From Angiostrongylus vasorum (Eukaryota; Nematoda; Chromadorea; Rhabditida; Metastrongylidae): 64,000 nucleotides of DNA. Positions within the stretch are counted from its first letter, which is position 1. Every line of letters begins with the position of its first letter. Positions 10,301 through 21,179 of this stretch are shown here, piece after piece. Both the position numbers and the translations under genes were made by a program. The stretch lies in assembly GCA_018806985.1 (NCBI GenBank), contig JADANN010000123.1, positions 310,001 to 374,000 on the forward strand, in the 5' to 3' direction. The notes under the pieces were generated by a model. It saw only the letters and a program-made list of their open reading frames with translations, was not told the origin of the DNA and ran no database searches.

Positions 10301-12739
10301 CGATTTCCCGACTGCTGAGGATTGAGTGGCCTAATGAGTTGGAACCAGAGCCCGAATTTGTTGAGCCATCCGAGTAATGGATGAGATCACTACCATTGCA
10401 TTTCGCGCTCCCTATTATTTAAATATTGGGCTTCAGGTCCATGTATTTATTTTTATTTGGGAGTTATACTTTGCTATTAAGACTGTATCTAGTCTCCTTT
10501 CTACTTTGTGAAAAGGAAAATACGAACGAACGAAGAAGTGGAATTAAATTAACTCATCATGTGTCTTATATCTAATTCATAGAGGAAGTATTTGATTCAA
10601 CAGACGACAACCCATTAGTATTTGACGTACTTCGAGGTCGATTATCTATGTCAGAACTGTTCTTAGGTTGAACGACTGTTAAGTCGGTGCTAAACGAATG
10701 GTCTTCTTTAAGCATCATATTTTAAGTGCAGTAATTCACCTCAAAGGTAACTTTACTGATCGGATTTGGAACCATTGAAATCCTACAATTTTTGTGTATG
10801 AGATACAAGTGTGGCGCAAGAGTCGAGGACCTTCTGCAACACACATGGGATCGACTCCTGCCCCTGTGGCTTACCAAGCCTTCCATCTCTCCAGGGTGGG
10901 CAAATTGGTACCAGGCTTGTCTGGGCGGATAGTAGCACTGGCTCGATACACAGCGAGCCATTGTAAAGTCAAGGTATGCATTTAATCACCCCCAACAATG
11001 CTTAATGAAGTTGAATGCTTAGCGCATTCTCAAGGGATTGATCAACGCCGAGGGCTTTATCCCTTTATTGATATTTAAGATGTACGTGTGCCTTCTGTGG
11101 GAATGGCTCTCCGATATTTTAAGTTTTGGAGACAGTGAAATTTTTTGCAGGAGTCCTGAAGGGTCCCGCGGGGTTGGTGAATGTAGCGAATTGTTTGGCA
11201 AAAGTTTTCAGTGCTAATACTTGCTTAGGTGCAAGAAGAATTAAGTTTTAGATGGGAGAGCGTTTCGTACTTCAGTTCGTTCGGCACCTCCAAGGTTTGT
11301 GGTGCTTGTGATCGAGAGTTGTTGAGCACGGGGGTTGCAGTTTTTCTCGCAACCGTTCTAGTGATCTACACTCCAGTTTTCAGACGATCTTCTCGGCTTT
11401 GTCGAAGTGTTCTGTTGTAACGGTCTTGTTAGAATTCAAAAAGTTACAGGAAATGGTTCTATCTACCACGAGCAAAGAACTGTTAACCATCTTTTGGTAG
11501 AAATTCAGCCTTATGAAGTGTGGTCTGTTTCCGACTTTTTGTACAAATTTTGTCGATTATAGTATAGAATCTACTTCTCATCAGACATCACAATTCGATC
11601 AAGAAATCGGGTTGCCAAGAGAAACCCAAGGGAGATTGTAATTCCTTGTCGTGGGAGTGCTCTTTCTATCCGATGATGTCCTAGACAAACAGTGGTTCGA
11701 TCGCATGTCACCGATTGTTTCACGACACGACGTCTTAGAAGGGAGCGTCGAATGTATAGGGTGATGAGGCTGGAGTTTTGGTGGTTGGGCCATCGTGGCT
11801 TCCTGGGGTCTGAGGTCGGCCTAGTCGAAGCCTCTCTCAGGTCGTCACCACCACAGGAAATTGCCGACCTTTGTGAATCAGAACGAAGTTTGATGCCTTC
11901 CGAATAATGCGGTACCAAGACAGTGGTGATTCCTGGTATTGGTTTCCTCTTTGTCGGGCTTCTGAATACAGACGTAGGCTTCATTTTCAGCTTGGGAGAC
12001 CCTTTTGGGTGGATAAGAATCCAGCGTTGCATCGCTCTCCAACACACATGTCTATATCGCAGCCAGATGAGGCGGTAAACCATTGGGTGGATGTCAGAAA
12101 TACTTATTACAAATTCAATTTGCATAGTTCATAACGACGGAGACGGGCTTTGTTTTTTGCGCTTGCATATTATAGTGTTAAATTTTTAAACTATCGCGGT
12201 CTTGCACTGTATATTATTTATTTTATTTTTGTTTGAGGTATACAATGCATCATGATCAAGCGGTTTATACCAGTTCTCCCGAAATGTTTGAGATTTGCAG
12301 TGACTTCCGAGCAAACGCTTTATGTATGGTGCTTAGAACATTGCCTGTTTTCGGCGGAATTATCAGTGATACATGCGTTGGACAACAAATATCCATCGAA
12401 TAACATGCACTTATTCAGAAGACTTTGATCGTGAAATTATCGAGAATCGAATATTGCAAAAGACGGGAGTAAAAGAAATCAGCTTAAGAAGGCTCACCAC
12501 TCGGTGTGAAGGTACGCGACATGCAGCTCTTAGCTTAATTCAACACGTTTAAAATTTTCTTGTTGGTACCTCTACTTCCGTTTTTAGGTCGAGTTAGCGT
12601 CTTGGCTCGCGGTACTCTGCAAAGTTTGCGAAAGCTGCGAAATCTGCTCACCATCGAGCCCTCTACTAAAGATGCTATTTGTGGGAAGGGAATCTCAGCG
12701 CAGTTTAGCCGTTTAACGTATGAAAACATAATGAGATAG
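1590..12739 (+). CDS. RNA-dependent RNA polymerase (EGO-1/RRF family), 3' half, 17 exons
   Basis: Eukaryotic RdRP that copies mRNA templates into secondary siRNAs. Exons read from the sequence: A 1590-1830, B 1917-2087, C 2162-2308, D 2578-2813, E 4833-4926, F 5009-5126, G 5611-5764, H 5830-6009, I 6080-6218, J 6839-6969, K 7130-7250, L 7629-7786, M 8093-8278, N 9357-9491, O 9592-9661, P 12419-12511, Q 12588-12739 (TAG at 12737). All junction phases agree and there is no internal stop; the exons sum to 841 codons plus the stop. Family landmarks in order: [49 protein letters not shown] and a C-terminal [14 protein letters not shown] block. C. elegans EGO-1 is about twice this length, so the N-terminal half is missing. 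An in-frame stop at 1557 shows exon A must start after it. Introns hold repeats (4320-4700, 6490-6665, 7298-7372, 7875-8040, 10805-11075, 11560-12110). The exon N/O boundary is the least certain. Confidence 0.92.
2578..2813 (+). CDS. RdRP exon D with the DLDGD catalytic motif
   Basis: This exon carries the signature of cellular two-barrel RdRPs. The split codon from exon C gives [19 protein letters not shown]; the three aspartates at 2583-2597 coordinate the catalytic Mg2+ in this family. It continues with FDYTAEKP and ends LYGINSE. The 3' boundary is unusual: the bases after GAG (2811-2813) are GCAAGT, so this is a GC-AG intron, whereas the duplicate copy at 20163 has GTATTT at the same place. 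The intron runs to the acceptor at 4832 and contains a repeat C copy (4320-4700). All catalytic residues are intact. Confidence 0.93.
4320..4700 (+). repeat. dispersed repeat C copy in RdRP intron D-E
   Basis: Shares TGTGGTTCCCTG.AATCCCGAGG, CCAGGTCTTCACGACCAC, TTGCCACCATGCGACT and GGATCCTGGTATT with 62236-62470, and its right part (TCCTGGTATTGG, GATGAGGCGGT.AACC.TTGG) with 11560-12110. No transposase or RT motif is visible. Confidence 0.7.
4833..9661 (+). CDS. RdRP exons E-O: C-terminal half of the catalytic region
   Basis: Exon E encodes [19 protein letters not shown] (the DFxKTG motif next to the active site). Exon F gives [30 protein letters not shown], the highly conserved 'PDF..Y.S...LG..YR' region. 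Exons G-I encode [32 protein letters not shown] and EFGGWESC. Exon J holds [15 protein letters not shown], exon [19 protein letters not shown], exon [19 protein letters not shown], exon [18 protein letters not shown], exon [20 protein letters not shown]. Acceptors of G, I, M and O end in AAG instead of CAG. For exon N/O an alternative donor (G|GTACTG at 9487) gives a phase-legal but less family-like reading, so 9491/9592 is preferred because it also fits exon P. Confidence 0.88.
6490..6665. repeat. imperfect fold-back (inverted repeat) in RdRP intron I-J
   Basis: The right arm ends GAGGACGAAGGCGTCGGAACG then TTAGCCGAATAAATATTGGT. The left arm is its approximate complement (ATCAATATTCG, CATTTCGACG, GTCTTCCTCAGAGC), with a spacer of about 30 bases. 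Similar right-arm sequence (CGAAACG.TAGCCGAAT) recurs at 19010-19060 and, reversed, at 26190-26240. Confidence 0.65.
7298..7372. repeat. (TA)n microsatellite in RdRP intron K-L
   Basis: About 75 bases of nearly pure TA with short TGTGT and TAC interruptions. Confidence 0.95.
7875..8040 (-). repeat. SINE-3 (tRNA-like) copy in RdRP intron L-M
   Basis: Contains GATGCTGAGATATTTGCAAA, ACCGCAGGTGTCTGCGGTGG and CACCACCACACCATGCGGGT. Read on the minus strand this is the tRNA-like order described at 53670-53920. It ends only about 50 bases before exon M and is absent from the duplicated pseudogene. Confidence 0.85.
9770..9880 (+). repeat. diverged SINE-1 3' end in RdRP intron O-P
   Basis: TCGAACGCATGGCACAGCC and GATTGATCAGCGCGGAGCCC followed by TTCATCC resemble the family 3' end. 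Confidence 0.45.
10070..10420 (-). repeat. diverged SINE-2 copy in RdRP intron O-P
   Basis: Reversed, it shows the SINE-2 body: CTTGCATTCGATT at the 3' side, and CAGACAAATGTGG..TCGATTTCCCGAC matching the family's 'GTCGGGAAATTGGTA..CAGACTTG' region. Confidence 0.55.
10805..11075 (+). repeat. SINE-1 copy in RdRP intron O-P
   Basis: Full-length but diverged: GTGGCGCAAGAGTCGAGGA at the tRNA-like 5' end, then CAACACACATGGGATCGACTC, GGCAAATTGGTACCAGGCTT and a GGGATTGATCAACGCCGAGG tail. Confidence 0.85.
11560..12110 (+). repeat. dispersed repeat C copy, longest in the window
   Basis: Shares GATTCCTGGTATTGG and GATGAGGCGGTAAACCATTGG with the copy at 4320-4700. Its left part (CGTCTTAGAAGGGAGCG, GGTTGGGCCATCGTGGCTTC) has no match elsewhere here. 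A long minus-strand open frame is a by-product of its composition. Confidence 0.6.
12419..12739 (+). CDS. RdRP exons P and Q: C-terminus and stop
   Basis: Exon P (12419-12511) encodes [20 protein letters not shown] and then [10 protein letters not shown]. Exon Q (12588-12739) encodes [20 protein letters not shown], then EPSTKDAI, and ends at TAG 12737. The pattern 'TGVKEI..RR...V.V.ARGTL.SL.K.R.LL' matches the C-terminal segment of nematode RdRPs. The exons are separated from exon O by a 2.76-kb intron filled with SINE-1, SINE-2 and repeat C copies. No AATAAA is obvious right after the stop. This terminal part has no counterpart in the duplicated copy, whose homology ends within exon N. Confidence 0.85.
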
Positions 12740-13605
12740 GAGTGTAGTAATGCTTGACTTCACTTACGTCATGAGATCAACGCGTTTTTTTTTTGGTTTT
12801 GAGTGCGATTGTCATACAATGCAGTATTGTTATAGAGGCTATTCTCGATCTCATCGAAAATATTCTCGACCATTTCGTACAGATGTATACTGTCACGATG
12901 TCAGGAGAACTTTATAAGTCCTCAGTTACCATCGATTGTGATTTCGTGACATGTAACGGTGAAAGCTGGTGACGTCGCACGTATATGTTATTAATCATGT
13001 CTTATAAACACTGTTATCTCTGAAATTTCGTCACATAGCGATAGTACTACCTATTCCTGCTTGATTATAACTATGCTTTGGTCGTCTTTTTTTATGGAAC
13101 TATTGAGCGTTCCTCTTTGCTGCTCAGCTTTTCCACTGTCATCTCGCCTAGGGTGATAATATACTGTCATATCCTACGTAAGCGGTGTGCCTCTCCTCTG
13201 ATGTACTACGGATGTTGTTCATTGCTAACTTTAGTTGTTGGTGCTAACTCTCTTTTCGAAATATTTTTCTGGATTCACCATTCATGTTCTTTATTGTCTA
13301 AATACTTTTTAGTTGCACAAGTTTGTGCTTCATTTTTTCAAATGAATGTTATTTTAGATAAGTAAAGTCTCGTGGAAACAACAGGTAGTGGACTGATCCG
13401 ATTGTAATCTGCGTTTAGATATTTGTTGTGTCGAAGTAGTTACCGTATGCTGTTTTGTAACTTTTTATGAACAGTAGGTACAAAGCGAAATCATCTGGTG
13501 GATAATTTGTTAAAAAGTGAGGAGAAGCTCTAAATGTAGAACAGGAACAAGAGTGATGCATGAGTTATACGTGTGCAGGTGCATGAATTTGGCACAGATT
13601 AATGT
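12740..13605. other. no gene recognised downstream of the RdRP stop
   Basis: AT-rich 3' flank with short open frames only. No repeat of the families listed here and no polyadenylation signal that stands out. Confidence 0.5.
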
Positions 13606-13609
13606 AAAA

Positions 13610-13715
13610 GCGAAAAGGTAGCGCAGTGCTAGTGATCCCGTTCATAACACGGATGGCCGGACCTAATCTGGCGCCTGTTCATCCCTCGACCTGGGGCACT
13701 GCGGCGATCTCCATA
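13610..13715 (+). repeat. SINE-2 5' fragment
   Basis: AGGTAGCGCAGTGCTAGTGA with TTCATAACACGGATGGC matches the box-A end of the copy at 47512-47915. Confidence 0.7.
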
Positions 13716-14464
13716 GTGTGACACGTGTGATGTCAGTTCGTGTAGTAATAATAATAAATGTGAAATTTATGGTTAGCTACAGCTACCGACGAGCTTCAGA
13801 CTGGCTAGGACCTCATCGACTGATTAGGTTGGGCGCTTTCGTGCATTACGCAAATAATCCACAGTTGAGTAATGTAACTGTTATTGTTCACGTAGGAGCT
13901 GTAGCATAAATGGTCCTAGCAGAATTTCGAGAAAATCGAATAAAGTACAACTATGCGCAAAACATGGGGATTGATTCGACAGTTGAATAGGGATTTCGAT
14001 TTTGTTGACGCGGATGGGACTATGGAACTTTTGCGTAGTTGGTACGTAACTGCACGGTACACAAATTTATAATAATGTTCGTGTGAAGGTCCATAGCGGG
14101 GAACCATATTGCGTTCGCTTTGCTGACTATATTGTTTTTATAACTTGAAACATTAGCCAAGAGGAAAAAGTACTGGCCGATTCTGAGAACTTGGAAAAGT
14201 CGATCGGTTGTTTTTTTCAACCAAAGGCAAAAGTATTTAAATACACTTGTTGCGGATATCTCATTCATGCTCAGCAGAAAAGTCGTATTCGAATGCTTGA
14301 GCTATGTATTAATATCTGGGTCAAGAAGTCAGAGTGACAACCGACCTCGCTCCAAAGTTGAGTAGGAGAAAGCACACGCGGTTTGGGAAGTCTAGAGACG
14401 GTAGAAAATTTGGCGAAGACTCGTACCAGACGACGCTGATGGTAATTTTCTGGTATTCAGAGTA

Positions 14465-14700
14465 GATGGAACCGGTAGCGCAGTGGTAGTGACCGTGATA
14501 ATTACGCGGACAGCTCAACCCACCCAGGTTCTGGCTCAACTTCACCCGCTCCCTCAAGACTGATCCTTTTTCCGGAAAATAGGTACGAAATTGCCTCGGA
14601 GAAGCTGACTTTCCCTAATTCACGCTGGGATCGCCCCAATGCTTCTATCTCAGGACTTTGGAGAGATTGCACTCGAGCAGCATTATTAATCTACGTACAG
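14465..14700 (+). repeat. SINE-2 copy
   Basis: GGTAGCGCAGTGGTAGTGA, ATTACGCGGACAGC, CAACCCACCCAGGTTCTGG: the tRNA-like head is well kept, the body is diverged. Confidence 0.7.
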
Positions 14701-14799
14701 ACTGTAATCCACATATATGAACTCATACTCAAATAAACACGCTTGTCCATCTATGCAATGATAGGAACGGCACCAGAGAGATGTTCATTGACCAAACTA

Positions 14800-14970
14800 C
14801 AATGTATACATCCCAAAGGATAAAGTGGTGGGATGTTTCCTGGAATACATAAGTGGTCTTTGGTTTGATCCCACGCTCCAGGCATACCAGGTCGGCCATA
14901 CCTGGAATCGGCGAAAGCGTGATGCATCTACAAGGAATTGATCACCGCCGGACGTTTTACTCTTTATACA
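14800..14970 (+). repeat. SINE-1 copy with internal deletion
   Basis: GTGGTCTTTGGTTTGATCCC (box-B region) is joined to GTGATGCATCTACAAGG and AATTGATCACCGCCGGACG, omitting the middle of the element. Confidence 0.6.
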
Positions 14971-16110
14971 TTTCGTAATAAGTGCGAAGTAGGTTTGTGC
15001 ATTAATCCTCTTATCCTCTTGTTTACAATCCGTATCAATTCTCACCAATTCAAACACGAGTACACCAGTTTTGCGATCAGTTGCCTGGAGATTTAACTAC
15101 AAATGGGATGCGTCACTAATAGGGAGATCCATTATCCTTGAAATTAAGCTGAACCCAAAACCAATGAGATGAACAGCTTAAAGCAAACATGCATTTTAAA
15201 CGCTACCTGGGAACTCAGCACTCAAGATAACAGGAGCACTAATCTTCGTCCACCAGCATGAAGTAGCGACATAGTGAGAATCGCAGTCATAGAACTGCTG
15301 GAATTCTTGAGTAGAAACTCATCGTGAGGAGATCCCGTGAATCCACCGTTTAGTAAAGAACAGAAAGCAGCGGTATCATTGAGAGTACAGAACTGATAAC
15401 TGTAGCGACCATACCGGCACCATCAACTCTGAGTGGCGTGACAGTATAAAGAACATTCCATACGTGATAGCATGCGCCCTATCTGCTTATGAATCACGGG
15501 GTTTTTGAACCTTAATTTGAACGCATATGTTTTGCACACTCCTAAAGTTCCTCCATCTACTAAGACATAGATTATATCACATAGTTAATGTGAATATGTC
15601 GAGGGTGCTGGATACAGGGAGTTTCTTACTATCTCTATAACTACATTGATTGTGTAAGACCATTGTCCTTGTGGTTGTCACCGATTTGATTGCTCCTTCG
15701 TGGTATTTCTTCATCATCAACAGTGCTTAGTCTTTTCTCAACACTCCATGCTCATTTATAATGTCGACTTGTGATGTTCGAAGAGATCCAACTATTCTTG
15801 CAGGTGATTGTCTCCATAGGAGGGTCACTGTTCTTTGCACGTTAAGCTTATCTGTGACCATGACTTATATAATAACACTAGTCCTTATTTCTTATAGTAC
15901 CAATGCGTGCTTGACAATCTCTCTATTTCATTGGCTTATTTTCTGCATACAAGGTTAGTTGAGAAAATCTGAGACTATCGTTGTATAGGAACGATAAGTC
16001 GCGAGTGACAGCAACAATGTACGGACTTATCCACTGTTCTGTGTTTATGTGGTTGATAGGGTTAAACGGCTGAGCGATACGTTGTTTCGTATTTTCATGC
16101 ATCCATATGC
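14971..16110. other. no gene recognised
   Basis: Only short frames without recognisable motifs. No repeat of the described families was seen. Confidence 0.45.
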
Positions 16111-16240
16111 TCATGTAGCGCAGAAGCTAGGGACGCCCTGCAATACACACAGGATCGGTGGTTTAACCCAGCCCCTTTGCCAACCATGTTTGCTAACCAT
16201 CAGGATCGACAAACAATCTTGTTTGGGGGGATGAAAACAC
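16110..16240 (+). repeat. SINE-1 5' fragment
   Basis: TGTAGCGCAGAAGCTAGGGA then CGCCCTGCAATACACACAGG matches the first 80 bases of SINE-1. Confidence 0.65.
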
Positions 16241-18660
16241 TGAGGTAACAAGTTGGTAAGTCATCATGAGTCGCTATATAGGTTGTGTATATATCCAGCC
16301 ACCTCTATCATACCTTATCAAGTCAGATATTGACACGAGCGAATAGACAACTTTGCACAATTCTTCCTACCAAAAGTATATAATAGGAACTTAGAACTTC
16401 GTTCTGAACAACGCAGATTGTTCGACTCCATCAGCTCACTATACTCCGTGTAGCCAGGAACAGCGTTAATAAGAAACGAAATTGGAATCATGATGCACCG
16501 TGTCGAAGTACCACCGGATCGCTACTGCATGAAAGTCGATAACATTTTTACCAACACGTCATCTGTAGAAGCAATCTGGCAAGGAGCAGAGCCGCAGAAA
16601 AAGTAGAAGCGACCACAGCCAAGCTTAAAGAGCACGCTCTGATTTTAGCTTCAGGGAACCATGATAGGGAAGTGGAACTTCATCGAAAACGGAAAACCGT
16701 GTGTGGTTGTCTCTTTCTCTTTCTCATTTTGGCTTCCACATGGGGTTTCTTAGTTACTGCTCAGTTCTTAACCTCAAATTTGATAACTGAACCATCACAT
16801 AAGTACAATTAATACATCGATAACAAACGCAAGGAAGCCAACATGTGTATGCACAGTATGTAGACTAGCGTGGGCAGTAGACATGAGTAAAATAGCTAGG
16901 GAGGGGGACTTATAATAACGGAGAGGGTGCTACGAGGGATTCATGATCTATCGGAAGGCACATGTATTATACACCTGCTGATTATGTGAAGCGAAAGCGC
17001 AACAGTCGGAGTCATAGTATTCAGTCAGTATCAGTCAGTATTTCATAGCATAGAGAAGCAGGAGAGACATGGACATAATTGGGAAAGATTGTCCAAGCGA
17101 ACGATGTGATTGTTCTTCTGCTTGGGATGAGTGCAAATGGTCACAAGATTATTATGGAATAGCATTTCCTGGGTATAGGTGTGTGTCCATTTACGGCGAG
17201 AAAATGTGACTTAGAGTGTAAGTTGAATGGTTACATATTACCTCGAAAGTTGTGTGGATGGAATAGTGTATAAGTAACATGAAAAATGTGTAATAATATG
17301 CGAAGATAAGAAGTGTTCTCCGTGATGTTACTGTCGGAATGTTGTTTGCCCACTGCTGGCTACTATTACTTCCCCTACTTCGTTCGCTGTTGTGGAAGTT
17401 GTTTATGTATTATTAACAGGTACATGCTGGGATTCCCAATGTATTATCATGGTTGGAGAGAGTTCAGGATGCCAATTTGGGATCTGAACCATGGAGTTCA
17501 CCCTCTCCCAGGGCCACTCAAGCTGAGATGTTGCATATGTTCAACTGCCATCACGTTAACTTTAGTTTTGCGCTACGCTGGAGCCCACAAAACTACCTGT
17601 ACATAAGTTACAGGCAGTGGCTGTAAAAATAAAGGCTCTCTTACGAAAGACCTGGCGCTAGTCGTCTTCCTTGAACTAGTGAGGTTCAATGAGCTGCTCT
17701 GCCATGCGTAAAGGATAGGTGGAAATTTCGCTAGTCAAGTTCCTCTTTAATGAGCAGCATTGTATGTGCTACAAAATGGAGCCCTTTGCTGACATGCGTA
17801 GAGGTTCCTAACATAACTCTGATCGCGTTCATGAAGTAAAATAAAGAGGAGTTAAAATAAATTGCTAATGCAGTGTTCTGTATCAGTTATCTTCACCTCA
17901 TCTTCATCTCCTTCATTACTTTAGGTATATTTGTCGACGAACAGAGCTGATCGCGCTTTGCTTTTTCTATCGCTGTTCTGAAAATGTCGCCCTAATGTTC
18001 TATAAGTGATGAACAACAAAATGAGATCGTCACGATGTCAGCCTAGATCTCTGCTGTAAAGAAGCTCGCAGCACTAATGATTGCAGTCTCATTGACAATT
18101 TTAGACGAATTCGGTTAAATTCGGCATAATAGGAAGAAATCCCAGTTTGTGAGAAGAATGTTTAGTACAATGGTAACTAGATCAAAATGAGTGGTCCAAT
18201 GATTACGCTGATTCCAGAAATTGCGTCATTTCCGTACTCACAGCATTCATGAGAAAGGATGAAAAAAAGGAATTGGTCAAAAGATGAACAGCAGCGCGAC
18301 ACATGTTCTGGACATTGACGAAAGCCACCAATCAACTGACGGAACGAGAACCATGCGCTCTCCTTTTTAACTCAAGGATCCTTAAATACTATACAGTTGG
18401 GAAAGAGGTTATCACCTAAATCACGTCGGAAGTTGTACACACCACTTTTATCCCACTTTAACCATGTATTCAGAATCATAGACGGTATCCACAACTTAGT
18501 CTCTCACTATACATTGCAATTTTTTTCTCTTTTGTTTCTTATTGAGACCCTCGTGTGCAGCGGTCGTTGTTTCGATCCTGCATCCTGTGGTAACTCATGG
18601 TAAGCAAGCCCTCTATCTACCCGAGATCTCCAAGTTGCTATCAGACTAGTCTGGAAAAAT
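16241..18660. other. no gene recognised
   Basis: About 2.4 kb of single-copy-looking DNA. Short frames (for example 17313-17606) lack splice-compatible neighbours or known motifs. The stretch is annotated as empty. Confidence 0.4.
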
Positions 18661-18713
18661 AAAAGCACTCATAATTTGGTGGGCCGTCGTAGATCATTTT
18701 TATGCCAATCACG

Positions 18714-18905
18714 AGGTGCGTTTAGCGCATTGGTTAGAGGTGCTTTGCTACGCACACGTGGTCTTTCGCTCTCGTCAAGCCCTTCATCTCTTTGTGGTCG
18801 GAAAATTGGTACCAAATTTGTCTTTGAGAATAGCAACATTGACCGGACACATCGTTGGGTCACTGCAAGTCATTTTCTTGGCCAACTATGCATTAAAACC
18901 ATGGG
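18714..18905 (+). repeat. diverged SINE-1 copy
   Basis: GTGCGTTTAGCGCATTGGTTAGAGGTGC head and GGTCGGAAAATTGGTACCAA middle; the 3' end is missing. Confidence 0.65.
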
Positions 18906-19510
18906 CATCACCAAGTAAGGATCTTCATTCCCCCACTGCTCCAATTCACTCGATTCCACTCGTTGCGTCAACCACTGGTTGTAGACAATTGACTCGGAAC
19001 AACGCGACTCCGAAGAAAGGGAGGACATCGAAACGCTAGCCGAATGAAAGTTTTGTACCAGTCTCGTGTAATTTTAACAATACAACAAGATATTACTTTA
19101 GTCTTTTTTATTCCTCGGCGTTGATCTGAAGAGGAGGAGGAGGGGGAAGGGGAGAGAGAATAAGGACCAAGAAGACGACCCGAATTCATGTGAAACTAGG
19201 ATTCTTTTGTGATCATGTGAAGCCTGGTCATAACGTCGCTACTTTCCCTGGTGAAATATACTTTGTATTAGATAATCTTCTTTTGCCAGTGTTCATCGCG
19301 GTAGAAATCCCTGAACTACAGCACCTTTGCGATATTATGGTTTTTCCAATGCACCGTCCAAAGCCTCATCCCGAAGAAATGGCAGGTGTGTTGATGTTGT
19401 AAACAGAACCTTTCGTATTTATACCAAATGTCGGTCTTGAATTGTCTCAAAAGCGGTTTATAGTGACCTATTCACCATATACTCCCAATGTTGGCCATTA
19501 AGTGAAGGAT

Positions 19511-19775
19511 GGACGCGTGTAGCGCAGTGGTCGGAGGTACCCTACAATACACATGAGATCGATCTTTGCGCCTCTAGCCCCCTAAACCCTCCATCCCTCC
19601 GGGGTCGGAAAATTGGTACCAGACCTGTCCGGGAGGGTAGCAGCACTGGCTCGATACATGGGTAGACCACCGCCAGTCATTGTAAAGGCCTTATATGCAT
19701 TCAGTCACCTCCAAACGATGCTTATTGAAGTCGAGTGCATGGTGCATCCCTTAGGGATCGATCAACGCCGGGAGC
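19511..19775 (+). repeat. SINE-1 copy inside the RdRP pseudogene
   Basis: GCGTGTAGCGCAGTGGTCGG, CCGGGGTCGGAAAATTGGTACC and GGGATCGATCAACGCCGGG. It sits in the intron between C' and D' and has no counterpart in the intact gene, so it post-dates the duplication. Confidence 0.88.
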
Positions 19776-19925
19776 TTTTAAGTGAAAGATGTTGTTGAAC
19801 TGCTACAAAAGTTTATGTTTTAGATAGTCTAGCACATAATGAACCATTGCCCTTTGTTTTGCCTGTTCCATTGAATGGTCTGTGTAAAATCATCTTGTAA
19901 ATCCTCTAATGTCCTTTATATTCAG

Positions 19926-20162
19926 GTTCTGATTTAGATGGAGATGAATATGCTGTGATCTGGGATGAGGGTCTCATATTGGATCGCAATGCAGAGCTAT
20001 TCGCCTGCACCCCTGAAGAAGTCGGAGTTTAAAGCTATTGATGAAGAAATATTGAACGACAATATGATTGAATTGTATTTAAAGTATACCACTCAAGATT
20101 CAATTCGAAGGATTTCGATCTCGTTCATTTCCCAAGCAGACCTTTATGGAATCAACTCTGAG
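19926..20162 (+). pseudogene. RdRP exon D' with retained DLDGD but a one-base insertion
   Basis: The acceptor (TATATTCAG) and donor (GAG|GTATTT) are intact. The first third reads [17 protein letters not shown]; the final two thirds ([27 protein letters not shown]) are open only in the +1 frame. Length is 237 bases against 236 in the intact copy, consistent with one inserted base near 20000-20030. The donor here is GT where the intact copy has GC. Confidence 0.85.
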
Positions 20163-20749
20163 GTATTTTTTTAATTTTAAATTGGGTTACATCTAGTGTG
20201 TGTTTATTATGTGATACATGGAGATGATTATTTTCCGTGTCTGACAAGTGTCACTGCTTGCATCAGAAATGGTTTCCACATTTTTCCCACATCTTCCCTT
20301 CATCCAGACGGATTGCGTAGAAAGGTGTTTTCCTGAGAGGAAGCTAAAACAAGGGCCTCCTGAGGTTGTTCCTTGTTTTTCTCATATCTGGGCATCCATA
20401 TGGTTGTACTTCGATGCGCGTTTCGTTATATAGCAAAGGCAAGATGGCTATATGTTTGCGCTTCAAACTCATTTTACAAACAAAAGAACGTCGTTGTGTT
20501 GTTTGTCTCTTGAGATAGTATACATAATTGCAGACGCAAAGTATCAGTGCTTCTCGTAACTATCCAATAGACTGCACGAAGCAATTGAGTCACAAGTTTA
20601 TAGCACAAAACACTTGAGTTGAGCAAGTCGGTATGGAGATTTGGCTGAGGCAGTTGTTCGGAATCTTTCAGAGATTTTAGTATACAGAGCGAACCACTTA
20701 GTGCACACATTCGCTGTACTATCTCGGATTTTTTTTTACAACGTGTTGG

Positions 20750-20945
20750 TTTTGTGTTGAGAAAGGCGAAATAAAGGATTCGCATAATGTGGTAGTGAAC
20801 GCGTTGGCCTCCGGAAAGGGTAACAGCGTGTTCGATCCCTACCGAAGACACTAGCTGTCCGGAGTTTTGCAAATATTTCAGCATCATTATGGTTATATTT
20901 CACATAATACCTTGCCGTGAAAAATTGCAATAGGCATCAAATAAA
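20750..20945 (+). repeat. SINE-3 copy with near-canonical box B
   Basis: Reads GGTAGTGAACGCGTTGGCCT then GTGTTCGATCCC, one mismatch from the tRNA box B GGTTCGANTCC. It ends with CAAATATTTCAGCATCATTATGG. Inserted in the RdRP pseudogene. Confidence 0.85.
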
Positions 20946-20989
20946 GAATTAACATGTATTATTACCGTTATTTGAAATACTATTTATTA

Positions 20990-21135
20990 CTCATTATTCT
21001 GTCCTACTGTTTTTTTTTCTTACATAACCCTTCATCACATCTATTTTGCGGATCCCAGCATTTCTTGCTTTCGATTCATATTCTTCGAATTCACCGTCCA
21101 CAAACATCTTCGAGCAATAATTTACTGTTTTTCTT
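20990..21135 (-). repeat. SINE-2 3'-end fragment
   Basis: CTTCATCACATCTATTTTGCGGATCCCAGC then TTTCTTGCTTTCGATTC is the complement of the family 3' end seen at 47850-47900. Confidence 0.6.
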
Positions 21136-21179
21136 GATGGACAAACACATGGTTGTTATTACAGCATTTATTAACGCAC

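Noticed and set aside
11571..12125. 184-codon minus-strand frame
   Set aside because: It covers a dispersed repeat C copy; the related repeats at 4320 and 62236 do not keep the frame.
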